Shown here: positions 1 to 9,877 of the stretch, piece after piece
How positions within the stretch are numbered: position 1 is the first letter of the stretch
How the letters are laid out: each line of letters starts with the position of its first letter
Source of the DNA: Mycobacterium szulgai
GTDB taxonomy: Bacteria > Actinomycetota > Actinomycetes > Mycobacteriales > Mycobacteriaceae
Length of the DNA: 64,000 nucleotides
Direction: 5' to 3'
NCBI RefSeq assembly: GCF_002116635.1
Contig: NZ_LQPW01000091.1
Span: 1-64,000 of the forward strand
Notes under the pieces: generated by a model
The model's database searches: none
Told to the model about the DNA's origin: nothing
The model's input: the letters and a program-made list of their open reading frames with translations, nothing else
Position numbers and translations under genes: made by a program

Positions 1-1
1 C

Positions 2-190
2 GGTGGAGACGGCGGAAACGGCAGCAATGGCGGGAACGCCGGCGCGCTCGTCGGCGTCGGCGGTAACGGCGGCAACGCCGGCTCTGGCGGTGCCGGCGCC
101 GGCGGCAGTGCCGACGGTATCGCCGGCACCCGAGGCTTTGGAGGCGCCGGGGGGCTGCTGTTCGGACAGAAAGGCGCAGACGGGTCGTAG
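2..190 (+). CDS. PE_PGRS family protein, C-terminal end (5' truncated)
   Basis: The frame starting at base 2 gives 62 residues of Gly-Gly-Asn / Gly-Gly-Ala repeats, ending in a less repetitive tail (GFGGAGGLLFGQKGADGS) and a TAG stop. This composition and ending are characteristic of mycobacterial PE_PGRS proteins, which are surface-exposed or secreted through ESX-5 type VII secretion. The PE domain and start lie outside the window. It converges on the DUF503 gene. In M. tuberculosis the neighbour of that gene is the tRNA methyltransferase gene Rv2118c, so a PE_PGRS gene here is a lineage-specific arrangement. Family assignment is firm; which member it is cannot be said. Confidence 0.85.
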   Translation, partial: GGDGGNGSNGGNAGALVGVGGNGGNAGSGGAGAGGSADGIAGTRGFGGAGGLLFGQKGADGS

Positions 191-242
191 CACCCGCCGT
201 GCGGTTGCGTGCACGTCAATTTCCGGCTGTAGTGGACGTCGG

Positions 243-536
243 CTAGTCGTCGCTGCGGTGCAGGCCCCGGCGCACTGACAGCAACTCGAACTCGGGGTGC
301 GCGGCGACGAGGCGCTCGGCGGCGTCGAGCACATCGACGGCGTGCGCGCGCTCGCCGGAGACCACGGCCACGCCGATGCCCGCGCGTCGGTATAAGTCCT
401 GTGCGCCGGTCTCGGCAGCAGCGACGCTGAGCTTGCGTTGCAGCTCCGCGACGACAGGACGGATCACCGACCGCTTCTGCTTGAGTGATCGCACGTCGCC
501 CAGCAACACGTCGAATTCAAGCCAGCCGATCCACAT
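243..536 (-). CDS. DUF503 family protein (Rv2117-like)
   Basis: A 97-residue protein opening MWIGWLEFDVLLGDVRSLKQ, which is the hallmark start of the DUF503 family (short alpha/beta proteins often encoded near translation factors; biochemical role unknown). Length and sequence agree with M. tuberculosis Rv2117. It lies 8 bases downstream of the lppK-like gene on the same strand and is probably co-transcribed with it. No membrane segment or signal peptide is visible. Function remains unassigned. Confidence 0.9.
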   Translation of the reverse strand: MWIGWLEFDVLLGDVRSLKQKRSVIRPVVAELQRKLSVAAAETGAQDLYRRAGIGVAVVSGERAHAVDVLDAAERLVAAHPEFELLSVRRGLHRSDD

Positions 537-544
537 CTGTGGCC

Positions 545-1171
545 TCAGCCCGGAGGAGCGGGCGCCGGCGCCGGGGTTTCCGAGGGGCTCGGTTCCGGCG
601 CTGGGGCGGGACCGGGCTCCGGAGCCGGCGCCGGAACTGGAGTGGATGGCGGTGTCGAGTTCCGTGAGTTTTGTAGCGCCAGCAGCATTTCCGCGGTTCG
701 CCTGGACAGCTGCCAGCCGCCCTGGGCGGGAGTGAACTCCATCGGAAAGGTGAACTGGCGGTTGTTCGGTTGGGCGGTGGTGACGACGACGGTGGCCATC
801 ACGTCGGACGGATTCCGGTCCGACCAGGCAAGGTTGTTGGCCGCAAACGTCATGGGCAGATAGCCGCCATCGCGTGCGGCGGTGGTGAACCGGTCCAGCG
901 CGGCGGCCGTCTCAGGAGTGGAGCCCTCGACGAGGTTCAGCTTGTTGGCTCCCGGGACGCCCGGGTCGGCGAGTCGTGACAACACGTCGGTCAGTGCTTC
1001 GGGCGCGGGCAGCGGACCGGTCGGCCGCGCCGGCACCACGCTGGACGTAGCGGGCGGCACCGACGGTTCGGCGGCAGGGGATTTTTTGTGATCGTTTTGC
1101 GAACAGCCCACGAGGCTCAGCACCGCCGTGACGATGGCGGTTAAGAGGGGCACGCAAACGATTCGGTGCAT
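545..1171 (-). CDS. lppK: Lipoprotein LppK
   Basis: A secreted lipoprotein of 208 residues from the ATG at 1171 ([10 protein letters not shown]...). An upstream in-frame start at 1201 would put a charged leader before the signal peptide and is less likely. The hydrophobic signal runs into the lipobox L-S-L-V-G-C-S, predicting lipid modification of the Cys and anchoring outside the membrane. A Pro/Ala-rich linker follows, then a conserved core ([39 protein letters not shown]), and a second Pro/Ala-rich tail. The core matches recalled Rv2116 (LppK). Its function is unknown; the fold may resemble low-molecular-weight antigen MTB12-type domains, which is an inference. It is divergent from mpa. 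Confidence 0.85.
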   Translation of the reverse strand: MHRIVCVPLLTAIVTAVLSLVGCSQNDHKKSPAAEPSVPPATSSVVPARPTGPLPAPEALTDVLSRLADPGVPGANKLNLVEGSTPETAAALDRFTTAARDGGYLPMTFAANNLAWSDRNPSDVMATVVVTTAQPNNRQFTFPMEFTPAQGGWQLSRRTAEMLLALQNSRNSTPPSTPVPAPAPEPGPAPAPEPSPSETPAPAPAPPG

Positions 1172-1443
1172 CCAGCGGCTACGAGCGGTGGGCGATTGCA
1201 ATCGAAGTCACACTGGCCGCTCCGGGACCGGTCATCGCGACGGCTTCCATGCCCGTGGCTAGGGATTTCGCAGTCACCGCGATCCTTTCGCTCGGCTCGA
1301 TCGGAAGCTGAGATTACCAGCGAGACCCAAGTTGTTACTTTTCATCAGCGTTTCGACGCATTTGACTCCGCACATCAAGCGGCAATCGCCGGTAGCGTTG
1401 AAGTATCCGCCACGCCATTCCTGGTGCGGGAAAGGAGCGCAAC

Positions 1444-3273
1444 ATGGGTGAATCAGAGCGTTCTGAAGCATTCAAGACCCCCCGCGATATCCCCCTGTCC
1501 AGCGAAGATGCTGCCGAACTCGAACAGCTGCGGCGTGAAGCAGCGGTGCTGCGCGAGCAACTGGAGAACGCCGCCGGACAGAACAACCCGGCGCGCGCTG
1601 CGCGGGATGTCCACCAACTCGAAGCCCGGATCGACTCGCTTGCGGCCCGTAATTCCAAATTAATGGAAACTCTTAAAGAAGCCCGCCAGCAACTGCTGGC
1701 ACTGCGTGAGGAAGTCGACCGGCTGGGGCAGCCGCCCAGCGGCTACGGCGTCCTACTGTCGGCTCACGACGACGAAACCGTCGACGTGTTCACCTCGGGC
1801 CGCAAGATGCGCCTCACGTGCTCGCCCAACATCGACACCAAATCCCTCCGGAAAGGGCAGACGGTCCGGCTCAACGAAGCCCTGACCGTCGTCGAGGCGG
1901 GAACCTTCGAATCGGTCGGCGAGATCTCTACGCTGCGTGAGGTTCTCGCCGACGGTCACCGAGCCCTTGTCGTCGGCCACGCCGACGAGGAGCGCATCGT
2001 GTGGCTGGCCGAACCGCTGGTCGCCGAGGACCTTCCCGAAGGGCACCCCGACGCCCTCAACGACGACACCCGTCCGCGCAAGTTGCGCCCGGGCGACTCA
2101 CTGCTGGTCGACACCAAAGCCGGCTACGCCTTCGAGCGCATTCCCAAGGCCGAAGTCGAAGACCTGGTGCTCGAAGAGGTGCCCGACGTCAGCTACGAAG
2201 ACATTGGCGGCCTCACCCGACAGATCGAGCAGATCCGCGACGCCGTCGAGCTGCCGTTCCTGCACAAGGAGCTCTATCGCGAGTACGCGCTTCGCCCGCC
2301 CAAGGGCGTGCTGCTGTACGGTCCGCCCGGCTGCGGCAAGACGCTAATCGCCAAGGCGGTGGCCAACTCGTTGGCCAAGAAGATGGCTGAGGTTCGCGGC
2401 GACGACTCGCGTGAGGCCAAGTCGTACTTCCTCAATATCAAGGGCCCCGAACTGCTGAACAAGTTCGTAGGCGAGACCGAGCGTCACATCCGGTTGATCT
2501 TCCAGCGGGCGCGCGAAAAGGCGTCCGAAGGCACGCCGGTGATCGTTTTCTTCGACGAGATGGACTCGATCTTCCGCACCCGTGGCACCGGGGTCTCCTC
2601 GGACGTCGAGACCACGGTCGTCCCCCAGCTCCTCAGCGAGATCGACGGCGTCGAGGGACTGGAGAACGTCATCGTGATCGGCGCGTCCAACCGCGAGGAC
2701 ATGATCGACCCGGCCATCCTGCGCCCCGGGCGCTTGGACGTGAAGATCAAGATCGAGCGGCCCGACGCCGAGGCGGCCCAGGACATCTACTCGAAGTACC
2801 TGACCGAGTCGCTGCCGGTGCACGCCGACGACCTTGCCGAGTTCGATGGTGACCGAACGGCCTGCATCAAGGCAATGATCGAGAAGGTGGTCGACCGGAT
2901 GTACGCCGAGATCGACGACAACCGGTTCCTGGAGGTCACCTACGCCAACGGTGACAAGGAAGTCATGTACTTCAAAGACTTCAACTCCGGGGCCATGATC
3001 CAAAACGTCGTCGACCGGGCTAAGAAGAACGCGATCAAGTCGGTGCTGGAGACCGGGCAGCCGGGTCTGCGCATTCAGCACCTGCTCGACTCGATCGTCG
3101 ACGAGTTCGCTGAGAACGAGGACCTGCCCAACACCACCAATCCCGATGACTGGGCAAGGATCTCGGGCAAGAAGGGGGAGCGGATCGTCTACATTCGCAC
3201 CTTGGTCACCGGCAAGTCGTCGAGCGCGTCGCGAGCCATTGACACCGAGTCGAACCTGGGTCAGTACCTGTAG
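1444..3273 (+). CDS. mpa: Proteasome-associated ATPase Mpa (ARC)
   Basis: A 609-residue AAA+ ATPase, the same length as M. tuberculosis Mpa (Rv2115c). It forms a hexamer that binds pupylated proteins through N-terminal coiled coils (about residues 20-95, rich in Glu/Gln/Leu heptads), has OB domains (about 97-245), and threads substrates into the PrcAB core. Walker A GPPGCGKT is at 293-300 (Lys299) and Walker B FFDEMDS is near 369-375. The C-terminus is GQYL, whose Tyr is needed for gating the proteasome in characterised homologs. A good ribosome site (AAGGAGC) precedes the ATG. The next gene starts 5 bases after the stop. Confidence 0.98.
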   Translation: MGESERSEAFKTPRDIPLSSEDAAELEQLRREAAVLREQLENAAGQNNPARAARDVHQLEARIDSLAARNSKLMETLKEARQQLLALREEVDRLGQPPSGYGVLLSAHDDETVDVFTSGRKMRLTCSPNIDTKSLRKGQTVRLNEALTVVEAGTFESVGEISTLREVLADGHRALVVGHADEERIVWLAEPLVAEDLPEGHPDALNDDTRPRKLRPGDSLLVDTKAGYAFERIPKAEVEDLVLEEVPDVSYEDIGGLTRQIEQIRDAVELPFLHKELYREYALRPPKGVLLYGPPGCGKTLIAKAVANSLAKKMAEVRGDDSREAKSYFLNIKGPELLNKFVGETERHIRLIFQRAREKASEGTPVIVFFDEMDSIFRTRGTGVSSDVETTVVPQLLSEIDGVEGLENVIVIGASNREDMIDPAILRPGRLDVKIKIERPDAEAAQDIYSKYLTESLPVHADDLAEFDGDRTACIKAMIEKVVDRMYAEIDDNRFLEVTYANGDKEVMYFKDFNSGAMIQNVVDRAKKNAIKSVLETGQPGLRIQHLLDSIVDEFAENEDLPNTTNPDDWARISGKKGERIVYIRTLVTGKSSSASRAIDTESNLGQYL

Positions 3274-3278
3274 GTAGT

Positions 3279-5096
3279 TTGTCGGTACCCCCGACTAGCG
3301 TCCCAAGGGTGCGCCTTCAATTCGATCCCGGCGACGACGACGCCTATAACGCGGCGCGCGTCGCGCTGCTTGACGAGCTTGACGGTTGGCTGGATCGACC
3401 CCCGCCCGAACGGGCCGGAGTGGTCACCGACGTCGAGATATTCCTGGACTGGCGGTATCACGAATCCAGCGGTGTTCTCGACGATTTCGGTCCCGGCGAC
3501 ATCACGCAGTTTCTGCTCGATTGGTGTCCGCGCCGCTTCGCGGGGCAGGTGGATGGCGCCGAATTTCTCTGCAGCGCAGTGGGTGTCTACGTCGACTTCA
3601 TGGCAGCCAGCGGACGTCTGGTCGGGGGTATCGACCGCGCCAACCGACTGAGGCGCCTGGCCGCCGACCTCGTCCCGAGCGTGCGCGAAGAGATGCGCAG
3701 CCCCACTGCCGGCGGTGGTGACTCGGACACCGTCGAGTCATACGAGTTGCCGTTCGTCTACGTCCCGCCGAGGGCTGCGGACGTGGAGGCCGCCGCGGCC
3801 GCCGCGCCGTTGCTGGCGAAATTCGATGCCTTGCGCGACTATTTGGGGCCAGACGGCAAGCAGGTGACGGAGGCGGGGAACCTCAAGTTGGCCGACGGCC
3901 GTGCGCTGGTTGAGCTCCTTGGCACGGGCGACGAGATGGATGTCAACATCGGCGACAAAACATCGCGCAAGCGCACAACCGCGTGCCTGCGGCGGCTGAA
4001 CCTCATCGTCGCCTTTGCCAAGGAAGCCGGAGCGGTGCGGATGCATCAACGTCGTTTGGTTCCGGTTAAGGCTTGGCGGGCGCGGTCAGCGGTCGCCCGT
4101 GCGGAGGCACTCTTTGCGGCGGTCGTCGAGCTGGGTCCGTCGCAGTCGCAGTCTTCCAGCCGGGTCATGTATTTCAACGAACTTCACGAATTGCTCGACG
4201 ACGGGATCGTGCATTGGTTGGCTCCGCTGCTCGCGCACGACAACACTGAGCTGCCGTTCGAGTCCTTCATCGAGTGGGCGCAATCCGTACTAAGCCGGCA
4301 CTTAAACCCCTACTGGGCGGATGAGGACATGCTCGACAAATTTACCGACGAGAACATGAGCTCTATCTTTGAGATCCTCGAGGAGGCCGGCGTAGTGCGA
4401 TGGACTGACCGACAGGAGGTACCGAAGCGGTTCGGGCGCAGCCACTGGACTGCCGGCACTGTGGCGCTGACCGCCTTCGGCCGTCATGTCCTGCCGGACT
4501 ATCTCGATAACGCCGGATATGTGCTGCGTCGCGTCGGCGACGTCCAAAATGCCGATGGTGCAGCCTTGATCGACGCGATGTTGACGACGGCTGACACCGG
4601 ACATGGCGATTTGGTCGCGAACTGGCAGCCTGGCCGTGCTGCCATCGAGCGGGTGCGGATGCTCAGCGAGGCCATCGTGGCGGCCTCCAGCGCCGCCGGC
4701 CGGATGATGGGATTTACCGCGCTGCACATGTTCGACATCGAGGAAGCCGAACCGTTTGTCCGGCAGCTGTTGGACACGCCGGTCGCCGGCCATGCGGCGT
4801 TGTGGTTGATACAGCGAGGATGCGCGGCTCCCGAGACCCTCGCCAGCTTCGTCGACATCGCGGTACTCGTCGATGTGCTCGCGAGTGATGTGGCTGACCC
4901 GGAAGGACTATGTAGCTTCTTCGCTAGCTTGTCCGAGCCGCTGCAGGTGCTCGAAAACATGTGGCGCCATCCCGCGGCCGAGACCGCGGTCGTGCTCGAC
5001 GCGCTAGGTCAGCACTTGCCGGATAAGGCGCTTGCCAAAGCCGCCCGAAAGGCCGCCGTTCGTCACCGGAGTTGGCTGCCGAACCGCTTGGGTTAG
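3279..5096 (+). CDS. Hypothetical protein directly downstream of mpa
   Basis: An open frame of 605 residues beginning at a TTG 5 bases after the mpa stop, so translational coupling with mpa is plausible. I do not recognise it as a named family and recall no counterpart between mpa and Rv2114 in M. tuberculosis. It has no signal peptide or clear membrane segment. The central part (about residues 185-225) reads FDALRDYLGPDGKQVTEAGN then LKLADGRALVELLGTGDEMD, a phrase I recall from uncharacterised actinobacterial proteins with winged-helix-like regions. The rest looks alpha-helical. It converges with the Rv2114-like gene with 4 bases of overlap. Start choice is uncertain; coding is likely given the sustained high third-position G+C. 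Confidence 0.8.
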   Translation: MSVPPTSVPRVRLQFDPGDDDAYNAARVALLDELDGWLDRPPPERAGVVTDVEIFLDWRYHESSGVLDDFGPGDITQFLLDWCPRRFAGQVDGAEFLCSAVGVYVDFMAASGRLVGGIDRANRLRRLAADLVPSVREEMRSPTAGGGDSDTVESYELPFVYVPPRAADVEAAAAAAPLLAKFDALRDYLGPDGKQVTEAGNLKLADGRALVELLGTGDEMDVNIGDKTSRKRTTACLRRLNLIVAFAKEAGAVRMHQRRLVPVKAWRARSAVARAEALFAAVVELGPSQSQSSSRVMYFNELHELLDDGIVHWLAPLLAHDNTELPFESFIEWAQSVLSRHLNPYWADEDMLDKFTDENMSSIFEILEEAGVVRWTDRQEVPKRFGRSHWTAGTVALTAFGRHVLPDYLDNAGYVLRRVGDVQNADGAALIDAMLTTADTGHGDLVANWQPGRAAIERVRMLSEAIVAASSAAGRMMGFTALHMFDIEEAEPFVRQLLDTPVAGHAALWLIQRGCAAPETLASFVDIAVLVDVLASDVADPEGLCSFFASLSEPLQVLENMWRHPAAETAVVLDALGQHLPDKALAKAARKAAVRHRSWLPNRLG

Positions 5097-5767
5097 GCAC
5101 TCGCCAGCGAATAGCTGTTCGTCAGGTCGTCCTGAAGGACTTGGGCAGCCCGTGTCGTGGTGTCGATCCTGAGCTCACTGGGCAGCACACGCGAGTGATA
5201 GGACCACCCGTCGGGAAGCTTGAGCCGGTCTGCCAGCTTAGGCAGGTCGGCTCGGGATAGGTTGGGATCCACCACCTGGCTCCAGGTCTGCATTACCCAG
5301 CGCTGCCCCCTGGGGTCCTGCAGTTCATAGACCTCTTCGCCCTCGTTGAAGACGAAGACCGTGTTACGGCTCACCTGGTTGACGGTGTAGGGCGCCGGGT
5401 TCATCGACGACAGCAGCACGGTGGCCTGCAAGAGCATTTCGATGCCGCCGAAGTTCTTCGTGATCGCCGGCCCCTGAGGGGCTTTCTCAATGGCGTTCAT
5501 CAGCCAGTAGCGCGGGCCGTTGAGCAGGGCACCCGCCGCGCCGTGTTCCGTCGCGAGTGCTTGCGCGTCCAGCGCAGACCACAGTTCGGCGGGGCAATCG
5601 TTGAGCGGGAAGCTGTTGTAGACGCTGGCCTGAGGTCCGGCCTCGCCTGGGGTTACGAGAAGGACCTCCCCATAGCGCTTCCCGGAGATGTCGGTGACTT
5701 CTTCTTCGCGGGCATGTTTGGCCGGCACCAGGGTGAAGTTAATCACTCCGCTCAGCGGCGTCAACAC
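5093..5767 (-). CDS. Conserved hypothetical protein (Rv2114-like)
   Basis: A protein of up to 224 residues, about 20 longer than I recall for Rv2114 (207), so an internal start is possible. It has no signal peptide and no obvious catalytic motif. The C-terminal half (SRNTVFVFNEGEEVYELQDP, then RGQRWVMQTWSQ) looks like a beta-rich fold. Its 5' end overlaps the 3' end of the Rv2113-like membrane gene by 29 bases on the same strand, implying a two-gene operon. Function unknown. Confidence 0.8.
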   Translation of the reverse strand: MLTPLSGVINFTLVPAKHAREEEVTDISGKRYGEVLLVTPGEAGPQASVYNSFPLNDCPAELWSALDAQALATEHGAAGALLNGPRYWLMNAIEKAPQGPAITKNFGGIEMLLQATVLLSSMNPAPYTVNQVSRNTVFVFNEGEEVYELQDPRGQRWVMQTWSQVVDPNLSRADLPKLADRLKLPDGWSYHSRVLPSELRIDTTTRAAQVLQDDLTNSYSLASA

Positions 5768-6923
5768 GACCCGCGGCGATGTTGCCGCGGTAACGGTTGC
5801 GCGCGATCAGCGTGTTGTGCAGATCGTGGATCAGCGGGTCGACGAAGGTCGACCGATAGTCGGCGTCGCCCGCCGCGCGGGCGCTGATGTACATGAATGT
5901 CAACGCGCCGAGGAACAGACACAGGTGTACCAGCGAATCGGGCACCGGAACCGTCAGGCCCAGCAGTGTCGAGGTGCCCGATTCCGTGTGTGCCCATTCT
6001 TTGAGCAGCGCCGGACTGAGCACGATCAGCCCGAGAATGACGTAAATCGCGGCGGTGAGTGCCGCGACCACCGCGATCTGCGCCAACTGGGATGCGGCGA
6101 GGACGAAAACGACGTTGGCCCGCTCGGTTCTGGTGAGCGGTGGGCTGTTGGGCGGATCGGGTATCGCAGCAAAGGGCGTGTCGGTCAGCTCTTCACAGTC
6201 CATGGGTACCGCTGTCGGTGACCGCAGCATCGGCTTGACCCGCTCCACCGTGGCCGAAACGACAAATGCGGCGGCGATGCTTGTCAAAAACAGCACCGCC
6301 AACGCTAGGCGTTCGCCGCTGATCGTCGCGGACATCAGCCAGACATTGCCATTGAAGAACACCAAGGTGGTCAGCAGAACGACCGGCAGGGCCCGGATCG
6401 CCAGCGCCCCAATCGTCGCCAAATGCGACAGCACCATGCGCACCGACCAGCCGACCACCGACCCGATACCGCTGGCGGTGAGCAGCAGTACCGCGACGGC
6501 GACGAACGCCGCATCCGGCAGGTGGGATACGGACGTTTCGACGACGATGATGATCGCCACGATGCTCATTGCGACCGTTGCCGCGAGCGAACGCGTCCGG
6601 CTGTCCGATAGCCGCGACACCAGCCAGCCGACCAACATGATCAGTGCCGGCGCGACGCCGACCAGACCCAGGATCGCCCACTCTCGCGGACTGGGCGATC
6701 CGTCGATGATGACCTCGTCGCCGTGGGTGATCAGCAGGATCGGCAACATCCAGCAATGCAGCGTCGCGTACGCGGCCAGGGCAGGCGCCGACCGGGGCCA
6801 CAGCCGTCGCCAGCGGGCTCGCTTAGTCAGCACCGACGGGAGGCCGCGATGCAGGAACCACGCTTCAGCCGCAGCCCTCGGGGAGTCCGCGGCTGCTGGC
6901 GCCCGGCGCAGGGAAAGGCTCAT
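5739..6923 (-). CDS. Integral membrane protein (Rv2113-like)
   Basis: A 394-residue polytopic membrane protein. Hydrophobic segments are evident at roughly residues 50-66, 84-105, 113-130, 138-158, 165-195, 205-225, 275-300 and 330-355, with a polar loop near 230-265. Length and position match Rv2113 (about 397 residues). No transporter signature is recognisable, so the substrate or role is not assigned. It starts about 300 bases from dop in divergent orientation and shares that intergenic region, including the tandem repeat. Confidence 0.82.
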   Translation of the reverse strand: MSLSLRRAPAAADSPRAAAEAWFLHRGLPSVLTKRARWRRLWPRSAPALAAYATLHCWMLPILLITHGDEVIIDGSPSPREWAILGLVGVAPALIMLVGWLVSRLSDSRTRSLAATVAMSIVAIIIVVETSVSHLPDAAFVAVAVLLLTASGIGSVVGWSVRMVLSHLATIGALAIRALPVVLLTTLVFFNGNVWLMSATISGERLALAVLFLTSIAAAFVVSATVERVKPMLRSPTAVPMDCEELTDTPFAAIPDPPNSPPLTRTERANVVFVLAASQLAQIAVVAALTAAIYVILGLIVLSPALLKEWAHTESGTSTLLGLTVPVPDSLVHLCLFLGALTFMYISARAAGDADYRSTFVDPLIHDLHNTLIARNRYRGNIAAGRVDAAERSD

Positions 6924-7093
6924 CCCGAATTACCCTAGTGGCGGTCTGGCGCATTTAGGGGCCGAGCTGACGGCTACAGCTGTGTAGCCAGGGCGGGATC
7001 TGCCGAGAATTTCCGCCCTACAAGCACACCCGAGGCCACCACTGCACACTCGATTGTCCGCGTCGGCCACGCACCGCTACGCGCACGCATTAT

Positions 7094-7219
7094 CGCCACG
7101 CCTAGCGCGGATTGCGCGCCTCCTCCTCGGCCGCTACGCGGCCGCATCGTCGCCACGCCTAGCGCGCATTGCGCGCCTCCTCCTCGGCCGCTACGCGGCC
7201 GCATCGTCGCCACGCCTAG
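7094..7219. repeat. 57-bp tandem repeat (VNTR) upstream of dop
   Basis: Two full 57-base units (7094-7150 and 7151-7207) differing by one base (gcggattg versus gcgcattg), plus a 12-base partial third copy (7208-7219). Each unit contains a G+C-rich inverted repeat (cggccgctacgcggccg) able to form a hairpin. The array ends 10 bases before the dop ATG. A 57-base VNTR (VNTR 2372) is known just upstream of dop in M. tuberculosis, so this is probably the orthologous locus. The unit length is a multiple of three. The rest of the 306-base gap between the Rv2113-like gene and dop shows no gene. Confidence 0.9.
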
Positions 7220-7229
7220 GCTTTACCGC

Positions 7230-8726
7230 ATGCAACGGATTATCGGAACGGAGGTTGAGTACGGCATCTCATCGCCGTCGGACCCGACCGCCAACCCGAT
7301 CCTCACCTCGACGCAGGCAGTGCTCGCCTACGCCGCCGCCGCCGGCATTCAGCGCGCCAAGCGCACCCGCTGGGATTACGAGGTGGAATCGCCGCTGCGA
7401 GATGCCCGCGGCTTCGACCTGAGCCGCTCGGCCGGCCCACCGCCGGTGGTCGACGCCGACGAGGTCGGCGCGGCGAACATGATCCTGACCAACGGCGCGC
7501 GCCTCTACGTCGACCATGCCCACCCGGAATACTCCGCGCCGGAGTGCACCGACCCCCTTGACGCGGTGATCTGGGATAAGGCCGGCGAACGGGTGATGGA
7601 GGCGGCCGCCCGGCACGTCGCCAGCGTTCCCGGAGCCGCGAAACTGCAGCTCTACAAGAACAACGTCGACGGCAAGGGCGCCTCATACGGGGCCCACGAG
7701 AACTACCTGATGAGCCGCCAGACGCCGTTTTCGGCCATCATCGCCGGCCTGACGCCGTTCTTCGTTTCCCGGCAAGTGGTGACCGGCTCCGGGCGCGTCG
7801 GCATCGGGCCCTCCGGTGATGAACCGGGCTTCCAACTGTCCCAGCGCTCCGACTACATCGAGGTCGAGGTCGGCCTGGAAACCACTCTCAAACGCGGCAT
7901 CATCAACACTCGCGACGAACCGCACGCCGACGCCGACCGGTACCGCCGGCTGCACGTCATCATCGGCGACGCCAACCTTGCCGAGACGTCGACCTACCTC
8001 AAGCTCGGCACCACCGCCCTGGTGCTCGACCTGATCGAAGAGGGCATCGATCTGACCGATCTGGCCCTGGCCCGCCCGGTACACGCGGTGCACGCGATCA
8101 GCCGCGATCCCTCGCTGCGCCAGACCGTGGCCCTGGTCGACGGACGCGAGCTGACCGGCCTTGCGCTGCAACGGATCTACCTCGACCGGGTGGCCAAGCT
8201 GGTCGACAGCCGCGACCCCGACCCCCGCGCCGCTCACATCGTGGAAACCTGGGCCCATGTGCTCGACCAACTCGAGCGTGATCCGATGGACTGCGCCGAA
8301 TTGCTGGACTGGCCGGCCAAGCTGCGATTGCTCGAGGGTTTCCGGCACCGGGAGAACCTGAGCTGGTCGGCGCCCCGGCTGCACCTCGTTGACCTGCAGT
8401 ACTCCGATGTCCGGCTGGACAAAGGCCTCTACAACCGCTTGGTCGCGCGGGGCTCGATGAAGCGTCTGGTGACCGAGCACCAGGTGCTTGAGGCGGTGGA
8501 TAATCCGCCGACGGACACTCGCGCATACTTCCGCGGCGAGTGCTTGCGCCGGTTCGGCGCCGACATCGCCGCGGCCAGTTGGGACTCGGTGATTTTCGAC
8601 CTGGGTGGCGATTCGCTCGTTCGCATCCCAACGCTCGAGCCGCTGCGCGGCAGCAAGGCACATGTCGGAGCGCTATTGGACTCGGTGGACAGCGCAGTGG
8701 AACTGGTAGAACAACTAACCAGTTAA
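7230..8726 (+). CDS. dop: Pup deamidase/depupylase Dop
   Basis: A 498-residue enzyme of the glutamine-synthetase-like fold. It deamidates the C-terminal Gln of Pup to Glu, making it ready for ligation, and also removes Pup from conjugates. The N-terminal [13 protein letters not shown] carries the conserved Glu residues that bind ATP/Mg, and the sequence [13 protein letters not shown] has Asp95, the catalytic aspartate in characterised Dop. The shared Dop/PafA phrase [18 protein letters not shown] is present. The start at 7230 matches the biochemically sensible short form and not the longer 554-residue annotation I recall for H37Rv. pup follows after about 100 bases. Confidence 0.97.
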   Translation: MQRIIGTEVEYGISSPSDPTANPILTSTQAVLAYAAAAGIQRAKRTRWDYEVESPLRDARGFDLSRSAGPPPVVDADEVGAANMILTNGARLYVDHAHPEYSAPECTDPLDAVIWDKAGERVMEAAARHVASVPGAAKLQLYKNNVDGKGASYGAHENYLMSRQTPFSAIIAGLTPFFVSRQVVTGSGRVGIGPSGDEPGFQLSQRSDYIEVEVGLETTLKRGIINTRDEPHADADRYRRLHVIIGDANLAETSTYLKLGTTALVLDLIEEGIDLTDLALARPVHAVHAISRDPSLRQTVALVDGRELTGLALQRIYLDRVAKLVDSRDPDPRAAHIVETWAHVLDQLERDPMDCAELLDWPAKLRLLEGFRHRENLSWSAPRLHLVDLQYSDVRLDKGLYNRLVARGSMKRLVTEHQVLEAVDNPPTDTRAYFRGECLRRFGADIAAASWDSVIFDLGGDSLVRIPTLEPLRGSKAHVGALLDSVDSAVELVEQLTS

Positions 8727-8828
8727 GGGCTATAAGCCGGGAAACGTCAGTGTTGACCGGTAGGGTGGAGAAAAGCCAACGGGCGGATGGACACGTACCC
8801 GCGGCCCGCGACGAACCAGGAGGCGGCG

Positions 8829-9023
8829 ATGGCTCAGGAGCAAACCAAACGTGGCGGTGGCGGTGGAGACGAGGACGACCTCACCGGTACCACGGCCGCG
8901 GGCCAGGAGCGTCGCGAAAAGCTGACCGAGGAAACCGACGACCTGCTCGACGAGATCGACGATGTCCTTGAGGAAAACGCTGAGGACTTCGTCCGCGCGT
9001 ACGTCCAAAAGGGCGGACAGTGA
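8829..9023 (+). CDS. pup: Prokaryotic ubiquitin-like protein Pup
   Basis: A 64-residue, largely disordered protein ending in Gly-Gly-Gln. Dop converts the terminal Gln to Glu and PafA then forms an isopeptide bond to substrate lysines. The helical segment that binds the Mpa coiled coils ([20 protein letters not shown]) is intact, as is the tail [11 protein letters not shown]. The ATG at 8829 has a strong ribosome site (AGGAGG). An in-frame ATG at 8787 lies upstream of that site and is rejected. The stop overlaps the prcB start (GTGA), so pup and prcB are translationally coupled. Confidence 0.98.
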   Translation: MAQEQTKRGGGGGDEDDLTGTTAAGQERREKLTEETDDLLDEIDDVLEENAEDFVRAYVQKGGQ

Positions 9024-9877
9024 TCTGGCCGTTCCCCGATCGCCTGTCAACCAATCAGCCCGCCGTAGACCTGTCATCTTTCGCTGACTTTCTGCGCCGT
9101 CAGGCACCGGATTTGCTGCCCGCAAGCCTCAGCGGTGGCGTCCAATCCGCCGGTGACCAGCTGCCGCACGGCACCACGATCGTGGCCCTGAAATACCCCG
9201 GCGGTGTCGTCATCGCCGGGGACCGGCGCTCGACGCAGGGCAACATGATCGCAGGTCGCGATGTGCAGAAGGTGTACATCACCGACGACTACACGGCCAC
9301 GGGCATCGCCGGTACCGCAGCCATCGCAGTGGAATTCGCCCGGCTGTACGCGGTCGAACTCGAGCACTACGAGAAGCTCGAAGGCGTACCGCTCACCTTC
9401 GCCGGCAAGGTAAACCGGCTGGCGATCATGGTGCGGGGCAATCTGGCCGCCGCGATGCAGGGGCTGGTGGCGCTCCCGCTACTGGCGGGCTACGACATCC
9501 ACGCATCCGATCCGGAATCCGCGGGTCGCATCGTGTCGTTCGACGCCGCCGGTGGCTGGAACATCGAAGAAGAGGGCTACCAGTCGGTGGGATCGGGGTC
9601 GATCTTCGCCAAGTCGTCGATAAAGAAGCTGTACTCGCGCGTCACCGACGCCGATTCGGCGTTGCGGGTCGCCGTCGAGTCGCTTTACGACGCCGCTGAC
9701 GACGACTCAGCCACCGGCGGGCCGGACCTGGTCCGCGGCATCTACCCGACGGCCGTCACCATCGACGCCGACGGCGCCGCCGACGTGGCGGAGAGCAGAA
9801 TAGCCGAACTCGCCCGCGAGATCATCGAAAGCCGTTCGCGGGCAGACACTTTCGGTCCCGATGGCGGTGAAAAGTGA
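9020..9877 (+). CDS. prcB: Proteasome subunit beta
   Basis: The catalytic beta subunit of the 20S proteasome, 285 residues from a GTG overlapping the pup stop. A propeptide of 51 residues ends at Gly, and self-cleavage exposes Thr52 ([12 protein letters not shown]), the N-terminal nucleophile. The conserved core [20 protein letters not shown] and the GSGS phrase follow. It assembles in four stacked rings with PrcA and degrades Pup-tagged proteins delivered by Mpa. The stop overlaps the prcA GTG. Confidence 0.98.
   Translation: MIWPFPDRLSTNQPAVDLSSFADFLRRQAPDLLPASLSGGVQSAGDQLPHGTTIVALKYPGGVVIAGDRRSTQGNMIAGRDVQKVYITDDYTATGIAGTAAIAVEFARLYAVELEHYEKLEGVPLTFAGKVNRLAIMVRGNLAAAMQGLVALPLLAGYDIHASDPESAGRIVSFDAAGGWNIEEEGYQSVGSGSIFAKSSIKKLYSRVTDADSALRVAVESLYDAADDDSATGGPDLVRGIYPTAVTIDADGAADVAESRIAELAREIIESRSRADTFGPDGGEK

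Noticed and set aside
1172..1443. A small gene or RNA between lppK and mpa
   Set aside because: The 270-base divergent gap has no conserved frame, no tRNA-like cloverleaf and no strong hairpin; it is best seen as a promoter region.
2344..3081. 245-codon minus-strand frame inside mpa
   Set aside because: Antisense to the conserved AAA+ domain of mpa; composition (Val/Asp/Leu/Arg-rich) and lack of any family pattern mark it as a shadow.
7094..7219. Possible CRISPR-like repeat array
   Set aside because: The repeats are directly adjacent 57-base units with no unique spacers, and no cas genes are present. This is a tandem minisatellite.
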